A DNA stretch of 64,000 bases from Clostridium brassicae (GTDB taxonomy: Bacteria > Bacillota > Clostridia > Clostridiales > Clostridiaceae). Where the stretch lies: the NCBI RefSeq assembly GCF_026738875.1, contig NZ_JAPQFJ010000006.1, forward strand, positions 62,001 to 126,000, written 5' to 3'. The position numbers were made by a program, and so were the translations under genes. The notes beneath the pieces were generated by a model, which did not search any database, was not told the DNA's origin, and worked only from the letters and a program-made list of their open reading frames with translations. Numbering within the stretch: the first letter of the stretch is position 1; each line of letters starts with the position of its first letter. Below, in pieces: positions 8,292 to 17,725 of this stretch.

Positions 8292-8564
8292 TAACTCTAT
8301 GGAGTAACACTTTGTGCTTCTTTTGATATAGAAAAATATCAAAAGTATCAGGTGAAAATTATTAAATGAAGAAATTTCAATATAGGATGTTAAATAATTA
8401 GTTTTAGGGGAGAATAAAATCGAATATAATAATAAAATAACTCGTGAAAAGAAAACCGTAGTAGTTATGATTAAAGTAATGCGATATTCTGGTAATAATG
8501 GCTATTGAACACTTAATATCTAAATTTAAAGAGTGATGGAATTATTGATTTTGAAAAAATATTT
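8292..8564. other. Intergenic stretch holding decayed regulator sequence
   Basis: A weak hairpin follows the ABC gene (AGAAG near 8282 with CTTCT near 8320). On the minus strand about 8400-8564 keeps scattered out-of-frame residues compatible with a degraded winged-helix of the truncated Crp/Fnr gene; no intact ORF is present. Confidence 0.35.
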
Positions 8565-9047
8565 TCATTTATTAAAAAAGCATATAAGTGAGAGATATTC
8601 AACTTTTTTATTTAGCATTAAACCTTTATTGGATATTACTTTTATAAAATTCCCAAGCATTAAAGTATGCCAAGAACAATTTTTACCGCACCTAGCTATA
8701 AGACTTGAATTGGTAAGAAATAAAATCTTACAAGATGATTGTGCCACTACTGTTACTGGCCATATTTTACGGCTTGAAAATACAAACATTTCACCAAATA
8801 AATCGCCTTTTTTTATTATAGACATTACAACTCTGTCTCCTTTGGCATTTTCTTTAGTGATAATTACTTCCCCTTCTAAAACTAAACCAAATCTATCAAT
8901 TATTTCACCAGAATTTATTATAAACTCATTCTTACTATAATCATATATCTGGGGCATTAAGCAGCGAAAAAGCATAAATATTTCGTCAGTATCTATACCA
9001 TAAAACAAAGGCGATTTTTTAATTATATTAATATATTGATCTATCAT
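8565..9047 (-). pseudogene. Truncated Crp/Fnr-family regulator lacking its DNA-binding domain
   Basis: The 160 residues comprise the cyclic-nucleotide-binding-type domain (FGLVLEGEVIITKENAKGD, KKGDLFGEMFVFSS) and the dimerisation helix (LMLNKKVEYLSL), then end abruptly at CFFNK where related proteins continue with a helix-turn-helix of about 60 residues. Downstream minus-strand DNA has stops in all frames with faint residue similarity, so frameshift and decay are likely. The start at 9047 is chosen at MIDQYINII; an upstream ATG exists. It is divergent from hcp copy 2 with a dyad between. A functional inhibitor-type protein without HTH is a less likely alternative. Confidence 0.7.
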
Positions 9048-9064
9048 ATAAATCCCATCCTTTT

Positions 9065-9078
9065 GTATCTTCAGATAC
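9065..9078. promoter_or_regulatory. Candidate Crp/Fnr operator GTATC-N4-GATAC
   Basis: A perfect 5-4-5 dyad in the divergent region between the truncated regulator and hcp copy 2, with the same spacing as the dyad at 3460-3473. Confidence 0.45.
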
Positions 9079-9166
9079 CGAATTGTCTTAATAATTATAA
9101 TATAATAATCACATAGAAATAACAAGACTTCAATTCGAAGTAAGATAATAAATTAGGAGGTATATC

Positions 9167-10819
9167 ATGTCAAATATATTTTGTTTTCAATGCCAAGAAG
9201 TTGCAGGGGGAAAAGGCTGTACAATTAGAGGTATCTGTGGAAAGACAGACAAGGTTGCAAATTTACAAGATTTAATGATCTATACCCTAAAAGGAATTGC
9301 TATACTTCAAGAAAAGGGATTAGAAAAAGGGATTAGATTTTCTAAAGCGAATCATTTTATGTTAAATGGATTATTTATGACAATTACCAATGCAAATTTT
9401 GATGATACTGTATTTGTTGAAAAAATAAAAGAAGCTATAATACTTAGAGAAGAAGTAAAGAAAGAATTAATAGATCAGGGAGTAACTTTAGGAGAGTTAT
9501 GTGATGCGGCTACTTTTGAAGTGAAATCGGATTCAGAAATTTTTGCAAAGGCAGATGCTATTGAAGTAGGCGTATTAGCAACAGAAAATGAAGATGTACG
9601 TTCTTTAAGAGAATTAATTATTTATGGACTTAAAGGTATGGCAGCTTATGCTGAACATGCACTTAATTTAGGAAAAGAAGATGAAGAAATTTATGATTTT
9701 ATTGTAAAGGCTTTAGCTTCTACATTAAATGATGCATTGAGTGTAGATGATTTAGTAGCACTTACTTTAGAAACAGGAAAATTTGGAGTGGATACTATGG
9801 CTATGTTAGATGTAGCCAATACAGGTGCATATGGAAACCCAGAAATCACAGAAGTAAATATAGGAGTTAGAAGTAATCCTGCTATATTAATCTCAGGACA
9901 TGATTTGAAAGATTTAGAAGAACTCTTAGAACAAACAAAGGATACAGGCGTAGATGTTTATACCCATGGGGAAATGCTACCAGCTCATTATTATCCATTC
10001 TTTAAGAAATATTCAAATTTTGTAGGAAATTATGGAAATGCATGGTGGAAACAAAATGAAGAATTTGAATCCTTCAACGGACCAATATTATTTACAACAA
10101 ACTGTATTATACCACCAAGAGAAAGCTATGCGGATCGAGTTTATACTACAGGTGCTACTGGATATCCAGGATTTAAATATATAAAGGATAGAGAAGATGG
10201 TAAAGCGAAGGATTTTAGTGAAATTATAGCATATGCAAAAAAATTGCCAGCACCTAAAGAAATTGAAAAGGGTAAAATCGTAGGAGGATTTGCTCATGCA
10301 CAAGTATTTGCTTTAGCAGATAAGGTAGTAGAAGCCGTGAAATCTGGAGCCATTAAAAAATTCTTTGTTATGGCTGGCTGTGATGGAAGGATGAAATCAA
10401 GAAACTATTATACAGAATTTGCAGAAAAGCTACCAAAAGATACAGTCATATTAACAGCAGGATGTGCTAAATATCGCTATAATAAGCTTAATTTAGGTGA
10501 TATTAGTGGAATTCCAAGAGTTTTAGATGCAGGTCAATGTAATGATTCCTATTCACTGGCAGTAATTGCTCTAAAGTTAAAAGAAGTCTTTGAATTAAAC
10601 GATATAAATGAATTACCTATTGCTTATAATATTGCATGGTATGAGCAAAAAGCTGTTATTGTGCTTTTAGCATTACTTTATTTAGGTGTAAAAAATATTC
10701 ATTTAGGACCAACGTTACCAGCATTCTTATCACCAAATGTAGCTAAAGTTTTAGTAGAGAATTTTGGGATAGCAGGAATAGGAACTGTTGATGAAGATTT
10801 AAAAATGTTTTTAGGATAA
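9167..10819 (+). CDS. hcp: Hybrid cluster protein (hydroxylamine reductase), copy 2
   Basis: A 550-aa paralogue of the gene at 907 with the same class I N-terminal cluster motif (Cys6, 9, 18, 24) and the hybrid-cluster region ([29 protein letters not shown]). It is clearly diverged from copy 1 rather than a recent duplicate: the N-terminal third and surface regions differ in most positions. AGGAGG precedes the ATG. It is monocistronic. Two Hcps in one 10-kb island, each beside a Crp/Fnr gene, suggest different inducers or electron donors. Confidence 0.93.
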   Translation: MSNIFCFQCQEVAGGKGCTIRGICGKTDKVANLQDLMIYTLKGIAILQEKGLEKGIRFSKANHFMLNGLFMTITNANFDDTVFVEKIKEAIILREEVKKELIDQGVTLGELCDAATFEVKSDSEIFAKADAIEVGVLATENEDVRSLRELIIYGLKGMAAYAEHALNLGKEDEEIYDFIVKALASTLNDALSVDDLVALTLETGKFGVDTMAMLDVANTGAYGNPEITEVNIGVRSNPAILISGHDLKDLEELLEQTKDTGVDVYTHGEMLPAHYYPFFKKYSNFVGNYGNAWWKQNEEFESFNGPILFTTNCIIPPRESYADRVYTTGATGYPGFKYIKDREDGKAKDFSEIIAYAKKLPAPKEIEKGKIVGGFAHAQVFALADKVVEAVKSGAIKKFFVMAGCDGRMKSRNYYTEFAEKLPKDTVILTAGCAKYRYNKLNLGDISGIPRVLDAGQCNDSYSLAVIALKLKEVFELNDINELPIAYNIAWYEQKAVIVLLALLYLGVKNIHLGPTLPAFLSPNVAKVLVENFGIAGIGTVDEDLKMFLG

Positions 10820-10920
10820 TATATTGAGTAAACATAAAATTTATTTTACAAAAGGCGGAGCCAACATAAAATCTCCTACTTTAATTATTGTTAAGCCATT
10901 AAGCGTGAGTTTTTATGTAA

Positions 10921-11103
10921 CATATTATTTGTGGACACAGTGATATTATAGATGGATTTATTGCTAGAAAGACAGGTAAAACAAGCAGTTTTGGTGCAAA
11001 GATAGATTCTGTAGCTGACATGATAATGATAGGTGTGTTATTATTTTTATTAAGCTTTGAAGGTTTTCAAGTAAATATTGAACTGTGTTTTATATCCCCT
11101 TAG
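10921..11103 (+). pseudogene. CDP-alcohol phosphatidyltransferase fragment
   Basis: The frame from 10921 to the TAG at 11101 encodes the full family signature D-G-x2-A-R-x8-G-x3-D-x3-D (DGFIARKTGK ... FGAKIDSVAD) followed by a membrane helix. There is no start codon, a stop lies just upstream, and the usual remaining helices are missing. It is a remnant of a pgsA-like phospholipid synthesis gene. Confidence 0.75.
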
Positions 11104-11111
11104 ACTACGTA

Positions 11112-11168
11112 AAATATACCCTATAGAGTAGACAGTATTAAATGTCCACCCTATAGGTTTTTTTGAGT
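11112..11168 (+). terminator. Hairpin with T-run
   Basis: ACCCTATAGAGTAGACA pairs with TGTCCACCCTATAGGT (few mismatches) and is followed by seven T residues. Confidence 0.6.
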
Positions 11169-11244
11169 TAGGGGGTTGTATAAATTACCTTACATCAATT
11201 GTAAGTGTTTTTAGATTTCTACATTTGATATAATTTAAATAAAT

Positions 11245-11306
11245 GGCTATGTTTTAAGAAATTGTAACTTTTCATTATAATGAACTCAACAATTTAAAAC
11301 ACAGCC
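11245..11306. repeat. Imperfect inverted repeat GGCTaTGTTTTAA.../...TTaAAAACACAGCC
   Basis: GGCTATGTTTTAAGAAATTG faces CAATTTAAAACACAGCC across about 25 bases. No T-run follows, and a related ACTCTTTTAAAACAAAGCC stretch lies about 60 bases downstream. It resembles the end of a decayed insertion sequence or small palindromic element rather than a terminator. Confidence 0.4.
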
Positions 11307-11439
11307 TTAGGACTACTAAAGGAAGTTTACACTAGGTTGTGTACACTCTTTTAAAACAAAGCCAAATAAATCAATGATCAACTCTAGGGTTATTTCAATA
11401 AAATTATAAAATATGAAATTTAAAAAGGGGAGTTATATT

Positions 11440-12219
11440 GTGATTAGTCGAAGAAAATTATTAGAAGTCCAAAGCTTACAAAAAAACTATGGAAAGCATA
11501 ATAACATAACCAAAGCTATACAAGGGATTAGTTTTGACGTTTTTTCAGGGGAGTTTTTAGGAATAATGGGGCCAAGTGGATCTGGAAAAACTACATTATT
11601 AAACTGCATTGCAACAATAATAAAACCAACATCTGGACGTATACTTTTAAACGGTAAAAACATAAGTGCTTTTGGAAGTAAAGATTTAGCTGAGTATCGT
11701 GGTAGTCGAATTGGATATTTGTTTCAAGACTTTGAATTACTTGATAACCTAACTGGACAAGAAAATATATTATTACCATTATCTATTCATGGGGTAGATT
11801 TTGCAAAAGCACAAGCTAAATTAGATGAGTTAGCAAGTTTTTTAGAAATTACAGATATTCTTAATAAATTCCCATCTCAAATGTCTGGGGGACAGAAGCA
11901 AAGGGTATCTTTTGCACGTAGTTTGATTTTTGATCCAGATATCGTTCTTGCAGATGAACCTACAGGAGCATTGGATACACGCTCTGCAAGGGTTTTAATG
12001 AATAAGCTAGAAGGTATTAATAGAAGTAGGGAAAGAACTATATTAATGGTTACCCATGATCCTAATGCAGCAAGCTTTTGCTCAAGAATCCTTTTTATTC
12101 AAGATGGGGTAATATTTCATGAACTGCGCTGCAAACAAGATGAGTCTCGTGAGAAGTTTTATGAAAGAATTTTAAAGTTATTGTCTCAGTTTGGAGGAGG
12201 AAGTGCAAATGTTCTATAG
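11440..12219 (+). CDS. Bce-type antimicrobial peptide ABC transporter, ATPase subunit, 259 aa
   Basis: ATP-binding subunit with Walker A GPSGSGKT, Q-loop, signature MSGGQKQRVSFAR, Walker B VLADEPTGALD and switch VTHD. The HNNITKAIQGISFDVFSGEF start and the following FtsX-like permease and two-component genes place it in the BceAB/peptide-7-exporter group, which frees membrane targets from bacitracin-like peptides. GTG 11440 is chosen because AAAAAGGGG lies nine bases upstream; the ATG at 11413 lacks a site. Arg is often CGT/CGC here, unlike AGA-rich neighbours, which may mark transfer. First gene of a four-gene module. Confidence 0.85.
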   Translation: MISRRKLLEVQSLQKNYGKHNNITKAIQGISFDVFSGEFLGIMGPSGSGKTTLLNCIATIIKPTSGRILLNGKNISAFGSKDLAEYRGSRIGYLFQDFELLDNLTGQENILLPLSIHGVDFAKAQAKLDELASFLEITDILNKFPSQMSGGQKQRVSFARSLIFDPDIVLADEPTGALDTRSARVLMNKLEGINRSRERTILMVTHDPNAASFCSRILFIQDGVIFHELRCKQDESREKFYERILKLLSQFGGGSANVL

Positions 12220-14380
12220 GCTGATTTATCGTAATGCTAGTAGAAGTCGTAAGGAGAATTTAATCTACTTTGCAACACTTGTAACAGCAGTGGCTTCGTT
12301 TTATATAATTCTCTCTCTTGGAAGACAGGATGTTATTTTGTTTTTAAAGGAGTTTGAAAGTGATGCAATCGATAAATTTTTAGCTAGAATGCCAATTGTT
12401 TATGTATTTGCATTATTTTTATTATTTTTCTTGATTTTATTTGCTAATAGGTACCAATTAAATAGGAGAAGTAAAGAGTTTGGACTTTATCTTATGTTAG
12501 GAATGCGCAAAGAACGCCTTGTTTTTCAACTTTTAGCAGAGGCATTAATTACTTCTATTTTAGCACTTATTGGAGGCATTTTAATAGGCGGATTTTTAGC
12601 AGAAATAATTAGCTTAACGGTTTCTAAATTGGTTGGTCAGGGAATTGTCGGTCATCAATTAACCTTGTCGTTAGATGCGATTTTCTTTACGATAATGGGT
12701 TTTTTATTCATCCAGTTTATAGCATTAACCATTCTTGGTGGAAGATTATTTAATCAGGACTTACATCAATTATTTTATGAGCAAATGGATAAGAAACAAG
12801 ATATGGGGAATTTTAAAGGCAATATACTCAATATTTTAATAGGTTCTATATTACTAGGTGTTGCATATTGGATTGTTTTATATCATTTTACGGACTTTGC
12901 AGGAATTGTTCCATTCTTAGCAATAGCTCTCGGAAGTTTAGGAACTATATTTTTTATGAAGGGATTTGGAAAATTACTAGGTTTATTAGCAGGATTGTCT
13001 GAGCATAAATCTACTAAAGGGTTGCACACATTTACATTAAGACAGCTTCAAGAGAACATAGCTAATAGGTCTACATCTGTTGCGGTAACATCTATTTTAA
13101 TCACATTATCCATTATTTTGATAGCAAATGGTGCTTCAACTATTTTGAATTCAGGAAGTAGGTTATATAATAGAAAAAATTCCTCCTTATATGATTTTAC
13201 TGTTAATCTAGATAAACCAAAAGTTAAGGAGTATCTTACTTCAAAAAAAATGGCACCATATGTAGAGGATTTAAATCTATTGAAGCTTGGCAGAATGAAA
13301 CATCAAGGCACTTATGGGGAAGATGGGATGGCGTTGTCATTAGTTGATTGGTCTAAGTTAAGAAATCAAATTATTATGGCTTTGCCAAGTAAGTATAAAG
13401 ATGAAGTTTTATCAGGAGAAATTCAGTCTTATGAGATTAGTGAAGAAAATCCTGAAGTAGTTAATCTGTTTGGTATCCTAGAGACAGGTACAAGAACACC
13501 TTATCTTATTCCTGAATCATCTTATAATGGAGTTTTAGAAGCTATAGGAGAAAAGCCTTTGAACCTACAGTCACATGAAATTGTCTTATACTTTAATCCA
13601 GACTTTGTGCCTATGGATAATTCAGATAAAATGCCTGTACTAGATAACATTTTGGAAAAGGCTTCAAAAGAAGGGCAAAGCTTGATGAATATTAATAATC
13701 AGAAAGTATTTATACGTCCATCAATTCCAATGAGAGGATTAGTAGCAGACCGTTCAGCAGAAATTTTTTCAGCATTTATAGTTCCTGATGATATGTTTGA
13801 ACAATTAATAGATACAGAAAATTATGTGTCATATTGGAATTTTCGAATCCCTCAAAAAATGCAAGAGCAGCAGGGGTTAATAAAACCAATGATGGAGGCT
13901 AGAGATTTATTAAAATTTTCAGGATTTAGGTTTGAAAGTTATTTGCAAAACTTTGGACGCCAACTCTTTGGTGTTGTTGCTACAACTTATACAGTTTTAT
14001 ATATGGGATTCTTATTTTTGATTATTGCTTGTACGGTATTGTCTTTGCAATTTTTGACACAAATGAAACAGACTGGACAACGCTATTTAACACTTTCAAT
14101 CTTAGGTGCAAAACGTAATCAAATGAAAAAATCTATGTATAGACAGGTGTTATGGACCTTTTTGTTACCTATAGCTCTTGCATGCATCAGTGGAGCTGTT
14201 GGAATAAGGGCTATGGCTTCATTTGTTGATATTTACATTGAAAATCAAGCCTCACTTTACCCTATTGCATTTACTTTTGCATTTATTATAATAGTAACAG
14301 TAGCAATTTATGGAGTAGCAGTTGCTCGTTCAGCAGATCATGAGATAGATAAGTTACGCTGGAAGCCCAATATAGATTAG
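12209..14380 (+). CDS. Bce-type ABC transporter permease, 723 aa
   Basis: Length and layout fit BceB-type permeases: an N-terminal helix, three helices with the FtsX domain (RSKEFGLYLMLGMRKERL), further helices, a large extracellular domain of roughly 200 residues (about 320-560), and a C-terminal FtsX domain (YLTLSILGAKRNQMKKS). It acts in the cytoplasmic membrane with the ATPase, sensing and removing peptide antibiotics bound to cell-wall lipid intermediates. GGAGGAGG before ATG 12209 decides the start, which lies inside the end of the ATPase gene. Confidence 0.85.
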   Translation: MFYRLIYRNASRSRKENLIYFATLVTAVASFYIILSLGRQDVILFLKEFESDAIDKFLARMPIVYVFALFLLFFLILFANRYQLNRRSKEFGLYLMLGMRKERLVFQLLAEALITSILALIGGILIGGFLAEIISLTVSKLVGQGIVGHQLTLSLDAIFFTIMGFLFIQFIALTILGGRLFNQDLHQLFYEQMDKKQDMGNFKGNILNILIGSILLGVAYWIVLYHFTDFAGIVPFLAIALGSLGTIFFMKGFGKLLGLLAGLSEHKSTKGLHTFTLRQLQENIANRSTSVAVTSILITLSIILIANGASTILNSGSRLYNRKNSSLYDFTVNLDKPKVKEYLTSKKMAPYVEDLNLLKLGRMKHQGTYGEDGMALSLVDWSKLRNQIIMALPSKYKDEVLSGEIQSYEISEENPEVVNLFGILETGTRTPYLIPESSYNGVLEAIGEKPLNLQSHEIVLYFNPDFVPMDNSDKMPVLDNILEKASKEGQSLMNINNQKVFIRPSIPMRGLVADRSAEIFSAFIVPDDMFEQLIDTENYVSYWNFRIPQKMQEQQGLIKPMMEARDLLKFSGFRFESYLQNFGRQLFGVVATTYTVLYMGFLFLIIACTVLSLQFLTQMKQTGQRYLTLSILGAKRNQMKKSMYRQVLWTFLLPIALACISGAVGIRAMASFVDIYIENQASLYPIAFTFAFIIIVTVAIYGVAVARSADHEIDKLRWKPNID

Positions 14381-14474
14381 GCGCATTAAAATAAATAACA
14401 AGTCAAAGAGGCTACGGATATTTTGTTAATATGACTAAAGAACTATTAAATTTTACATGGAAGGAGGTGCTGAA

Positions 14475-15152
14475 GTGGCTAGGATTACAATTGTTGAAGA
14501 TGATTTATTCATGAGAGAAGAATTAATGGATGTATTGAAAAAAGCTGGTTATGAAGTAACAGCAATTTCAGACTTCCATGATGTGGTTGCTCAAATAGCT
14601 GCTTTGACACCCGGTTTAGTATTGTTAGACATTAATTTACCAGAACAATCAGGATTTGAAGTATGCAAAAATTTAAAATTAAAAGGGATTGGTCCAATAT
14701 TGATTCTTACATCTAGAGATAAGTTAAAAGATGAATTACACGGTCTTAATTTAGGTGCAGATGATTATCTCACAAAACCATGTAATCGAGATAGATTATT
14801 AGCACGTATTCAGAACCTTCTAAGAAGATTTGAAGGACAACCACAATTGATAGATGTTGGCAGTTTTTTGCTAGATCCCAATACTTTTACTTTGTATAAG
14901 GGATCTGAATCCTTATTATTATCAGCTAATGAAGGAAGAATTTTATTGGCTTTAGTACAGAATAGACCTGAGATTGTATCCAAATCAACACTGAGTGAAC
15001 TTTTATGGGGAATGGACCAATATATAGACGAAAATGCACTTCAGGTGAATATCACTCGCTTACGAAAAACATTGCGTCAATTGAATTTAGATCATCAAAT
15101 AGAAACAATAAGGGGTAAAGGGTATAGACTTAGGGGGTATATGAAGCCATGA
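14475..15152 (+). CDS. OmpR-family response regulator (BceR-like), 225 aa
   Basis: Receiver domain with acidic pocket VEDD, phospho-acceptor Asp in LVLLDINLPEQSG, Thr in ILTSRD and Lys in LTKPCN, followed by a winged-helix DNA-binding domain (about 130-222, ENALQVNITRLRKTL and IRGKGYRL). GTG 14475 follows AAGGAGG; the upstream ATG 14457 would put that site inside the gene. It overlaps the kinase by 4 bases. By analogy with Bce modules it should activate the transporter genes upstream. Confidence 0.85.
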   Translation: MARITIVEDDLFMREELMDVLKKAGYEVTAISDFHDVVAQIAALTPGLVLLDINLPEQSGFEVCKNLKLKGIGPILILTSRDKLKDELHGLNLGADDYLTKPCNRDRLLARIQNLLRRFEGQPQLIDVGSFLLDPNTFTLYKGSESLLLSANEGRILLALVQNRPEIVSKSTLSELLWGMDQYIDENALQVNITRLRKTLRQLNLDHQIETIRGKGYRLRGYMKP

Positions 15153-16186
15153 AATGGATAAAGCAAATATATGATTGTTTTCATGCTTATAAACAATGGT
15201 TTCTTATGTTGATAGCTACCAGTATCCTATTTAGTTTTTTAGCTTGGCTGGCTTATCCAGAAACATTTAAGGTGCTAGTAGGATTAATGATTATTTTTAC
15301 TCTAGCAATGATATGGGTGTCTGTATTTATTATAATTAGAAAGCAAAAAATAATAGAAGAAGCTTTTGAAGATTTTTTATTAGAAGCAAGTGAGACAAAT
15401 GAAGAAATATTATGCCATGTATCTCCTAAGAATCATTGGGAGTTTATCCATAGGGTGGGGAACGTTATAAGATCATATCAATCGGAGCTTAATGATCAAG
15501 TCATTGAATTGGGCGATTATGAAAATTATATAGAGGGATGGGTTCATGAAATTAAAAAGCCTCTATCATTAATGACATTGGTATTGGATAATCGTACTGA
15601 TGAAATGTCTCCCCTTGTTAGACAGCGTATGCTACATATTAGAGATCAAATGCTTGGAGATGTAGAGCAAATTTTGTATTTTGCAAGACTTGGGGCTATT
15701 CATAAAGATTATATTTTTGATTCTATAAACTTACTAGCATTTTGTAAACAAACAATTGAAGACCATCAAACATTACTAGACGAATCTAGTTTTCAAATAC
15801 AATTTATAGGTGAAGAAATGGAAGTTTTTTCTGACCGCAAAGGATTAGCTTTTATATTAGAACAAATAATCACTAATAGTACGAAACACATTTCACAGAA
15901 TCAGGATATTCCAATTTTGAAGTTTGAAACGCTTTATGACAAAGTGAGAGATAAAGTTATCTTAAATATTAGTGATAATGGACCTGGTGTATCTCAAGAA
16001 GATTTACCATTTATTTTCGATAAGGGCTTTACTGGAAGAAGAGGTACTTATACTAGACAAGCAACAGGCATGGGACTTTTCTTAGTAAGCAAGATGGCTT
16101 ATGATTTAGCAATTCAGTTGGATGCAAAATCAGATTTAGGCTCAGGGTTGATTATATCGCTAATATTTCCAAATGTGAAACGATAA
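15149..16186 (+). CDS. Intramembrane-sensing histidine kinase (BceS-like), 345 aa
   Basis: Two membrane helices near the N-terminus (about 15-60) with almost no extracellular loop are the hallmark of intramembrane-sensing kinases, which read the transporter rather than the drug. The phospho-acceptor His sits in WVHEIKKPLS; the ATPase domain shows N-box ITNSTKH, G-box DNGPGV and GMGLFLVSKMA. The ATG overlaps the regulator stop. Last gene of the module. Confidence 0.85.
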   Translation: MKWIKQIYDCFHAYKQWFLMLIATSILFSFLAWLAYPETFKVLVGLMIIFTLAMIWVSVFIIIRKQKIIEEAFEDFLLEASETNEEILCHVSPKNHWEFIHRVGNVIRSYQSELNDQVIELGDYENYIEGWVHEIKKPLSLMTLVLDNRTDEMSPLVRQRMLHIRDQMLGDVEQILYFARLGAIHKDYIFDSINLLAFCKQTIEDHQTLLDESSFQIQFIGEEMEVFSDRKGLAFILEQIITNSTKHISQNQDIPILKFETLYDKVRDKVILNISDNGPGVSQEDLPFIFDKGFTGRRGTYTRQATGMGLFLVSKMAYDLAIQLDAKSDLGSGLIISLIFPNVKR

Positions 16187-16648
16187 TCTATCAACTACAC
16201 ATTAATCTTATGTTTTTTGATTCTTTGGTTGGGGTTATGTGGTTGTAGAAGTGCTAATTTCTATAATTATGACAATTTTTATAGTTAGATTACAAAAGAA
16301 TGTGGATTTGTAAATTTCATTGAGAATCAGGTTTATTAGTTATTATCATATACTTCCTATGTAATTCAATTATTTAAGATAAAAAGGATTTAGATGTTTT
16401 TTTAAATATGTACTTCTTATCTAATAAAATAAATAAGATAGATATGATATTTAGCAGCTTAATTATTTGGGCTATTTTAGGAATAGCTACAAGTGTATTA
16501 TTGAAGGGATTAAGTTATTATTTTATTATTTCATTTCTAGTTTGGTCTTAGCTCAATGCCCCATTTTTCAATTATAGTTCTTTAAAATTTTCAATGTAAT
16601 AATGCAGTAAACTGTAGCTAAAAGATAAGATAAATATATATTATAGCA
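16187..16648. other. Gene debris: about 460 bp with a membrane-protein remnant
   Basis: An open stretch from 16378 to the TAG at 16549 encodes hydrophobic segments (IIWAILGIATSVLLKGLSYYF) without a ribosome binding site at its ATG 16408. I take it as a fragment of a lost membrane protein, possibly a transporter. Upstream DNA has stops in all frames. Confidence 0.4.
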
Positions 16649-16652
16649 ATGA

Positions 16653-16692
16653 TAATAGCTAATGTTTCAAGTAAGAAACATTAGCTATTTTT
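16653..16692 (+). terminator. Strong hairpin terminator
   Basis: Perfect 15-bp stem AATAGCTAATGTTTC / GAAACATTAGCTATT with a 7-base loop and a T-run. It may serve the Bce module or the lost gene before it. Confidence 0.75.
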
Positions 16693-16702
16693 GTATAAAG
16701 AA

Positions 16703-16866
16703 TACCACAGGCTATGCCTGTGGTTGAAGAAAGCTTACAGCTATGAGTAGAAAAAAATAAAACCTTTGATGTGAAATGGAAGTAGGTTTGTCGACCACAC
16801 CCATTAAATAAAGGAGGTATATCTAATATGGATAATAGTAGTTTACCACAAGGAAGGTTAAATTAG
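16703..16866 (+). mobile_element. IS200/IS605-family left-end remnant with 5' stub of tnpA
   Basis: A subterminal hairpin CCACAGGC-tat-GCCTGTGG (16705-16723) is followed about 100 bases later by AAAGGAGG and an ATG opening MDNSSLPQGRLN, which then hits TAG at 16864. Hairpin, long leader and MDNSSL start match my memory of clostridial IS200 tnpA left ends, where the protein would continue as the Y1 transposase. Only the first residues remain. The alternative is a genuine 12-aa leader peptide upstream of agr. Confidence 0.45.
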
Positions 16867-16999
16867 TTTTATATCACTTTTGGTTACTAATTACATATAT
16901 GGGAATGCAATAAAGATTTTACTTAATTTTAACGAGAATATTAATGTAGAGTATAAAAAAGACATTACATACAAAGTTTGAAATTAAGGGGATGGTTAT

Positions 17000-17725
17000 A
17001 TGTTTAGAATAGCTGTGTGTGACGATGAAAAATATTTTTTAAGTACTTTAGAAAATTTTTTATGTAAGTATCTAAATAAACATGAAATACAGTATGAAAT
17101 AGACACTTTTAAATCAGGAATGGAATTTTTAGAATTAGGGATTGATATGGTTAAATATACTGTTATATTTTTAGATATAAATATGGATGAGATAGATGGT
17201 ATTATGACTGCTCAAAAAGTTCGAGAATTTAGCAAGGAAGTATTTATTGTATTTGTCACTGCATATATTAATTATACTCTTGAAGGTTACAAAGTAGATG
17301 CAGTAAGATATTTATTAAAAAGTAATGAAAATTTTGAAGAAGTAATTAATGAGTGTATGGATGCAATTGTTGAGAAGATGAATTATGCGATTATAAAAAA
17401 GGTATTTAAATTTAGCCAGGGAGTTAAGGAAATTCGTTTAGATAGAATTCTATATATTGAAAGTAGATTACATAAGTTACAATTCCATATTATGCAAGAC
17501 AAAGTAAGGATTTATACATTATATGGAACTTTAAACAAAATAGAAAATGAATTAGAAGGCAATGGATTTGTTCGAATACATCAGAGTTTTTTAGTTAACA
17601 TAAAGCATATAATGAGTATTTCAGGAAATTCAGTTATATTGAGTAATGGTGTAAAGTTAAGTATATCTAAATCAAGATACAAAGGTGTAAAAAAAATATT
17701 TATTGAGTATATAGGAGAAATATAA
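17000..17725 (+). CDS. agrA: AgrA-like response regulator with LytTR domain, 241 aa
   Basis: The receiver domain has VCDDE, phospho-acceptor Asp in IIFLDINMDEIDG, and VTAY; the LytTR DNA-binding domain spans about 140-238 (IRLDRILYIES, GTLNKIENEL, GFVRIHQSFLVNI). This is the AgrA architecture that activates agr genes once the peptide signal is sensed. It is preceded by AAGGGGATG. Its stop overlaps the ATG of the kinase (TAATG). Gene order A-C-B-D differs from the staphylococcal B-D-C-A order. Confidence 0.85.
   Translation: MFRIAVCDDEKYFLSTLENFLCKYLNKHEIQYEIDTFKSGMEFLELGIDMVKYTVIFLDINMDEIDGIMTAQKVREFSKEVFIVFVTAYINYTLEGYKVDAVRYLLKSNENFEEVINECMDAIVEKMNYAIIKKVFKFSQGVKEIRLDRILYIESRLHKLQFHIMQDKVRIYTLYGTLNKIENELEGNGFVRIHQSFLVNIKHIMSISGNSVILSNGVKLSISKSRYKGVKKIFIEYIGEI

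Noticed and set aside
8533-8940. Plus-strand ORF of 135 codons
   Set aside because: It lies wholly antisense to the truncated Crp/Fnr gene, which shows clear family motifs; the plus-strand product matches nothing.
16828-16866. 12-aa signalling peptide of the agr locus
   Set aside because: No Cys, no AgrD-like features and a context resembling an IS200 start; the true AgrD lies at 19736.
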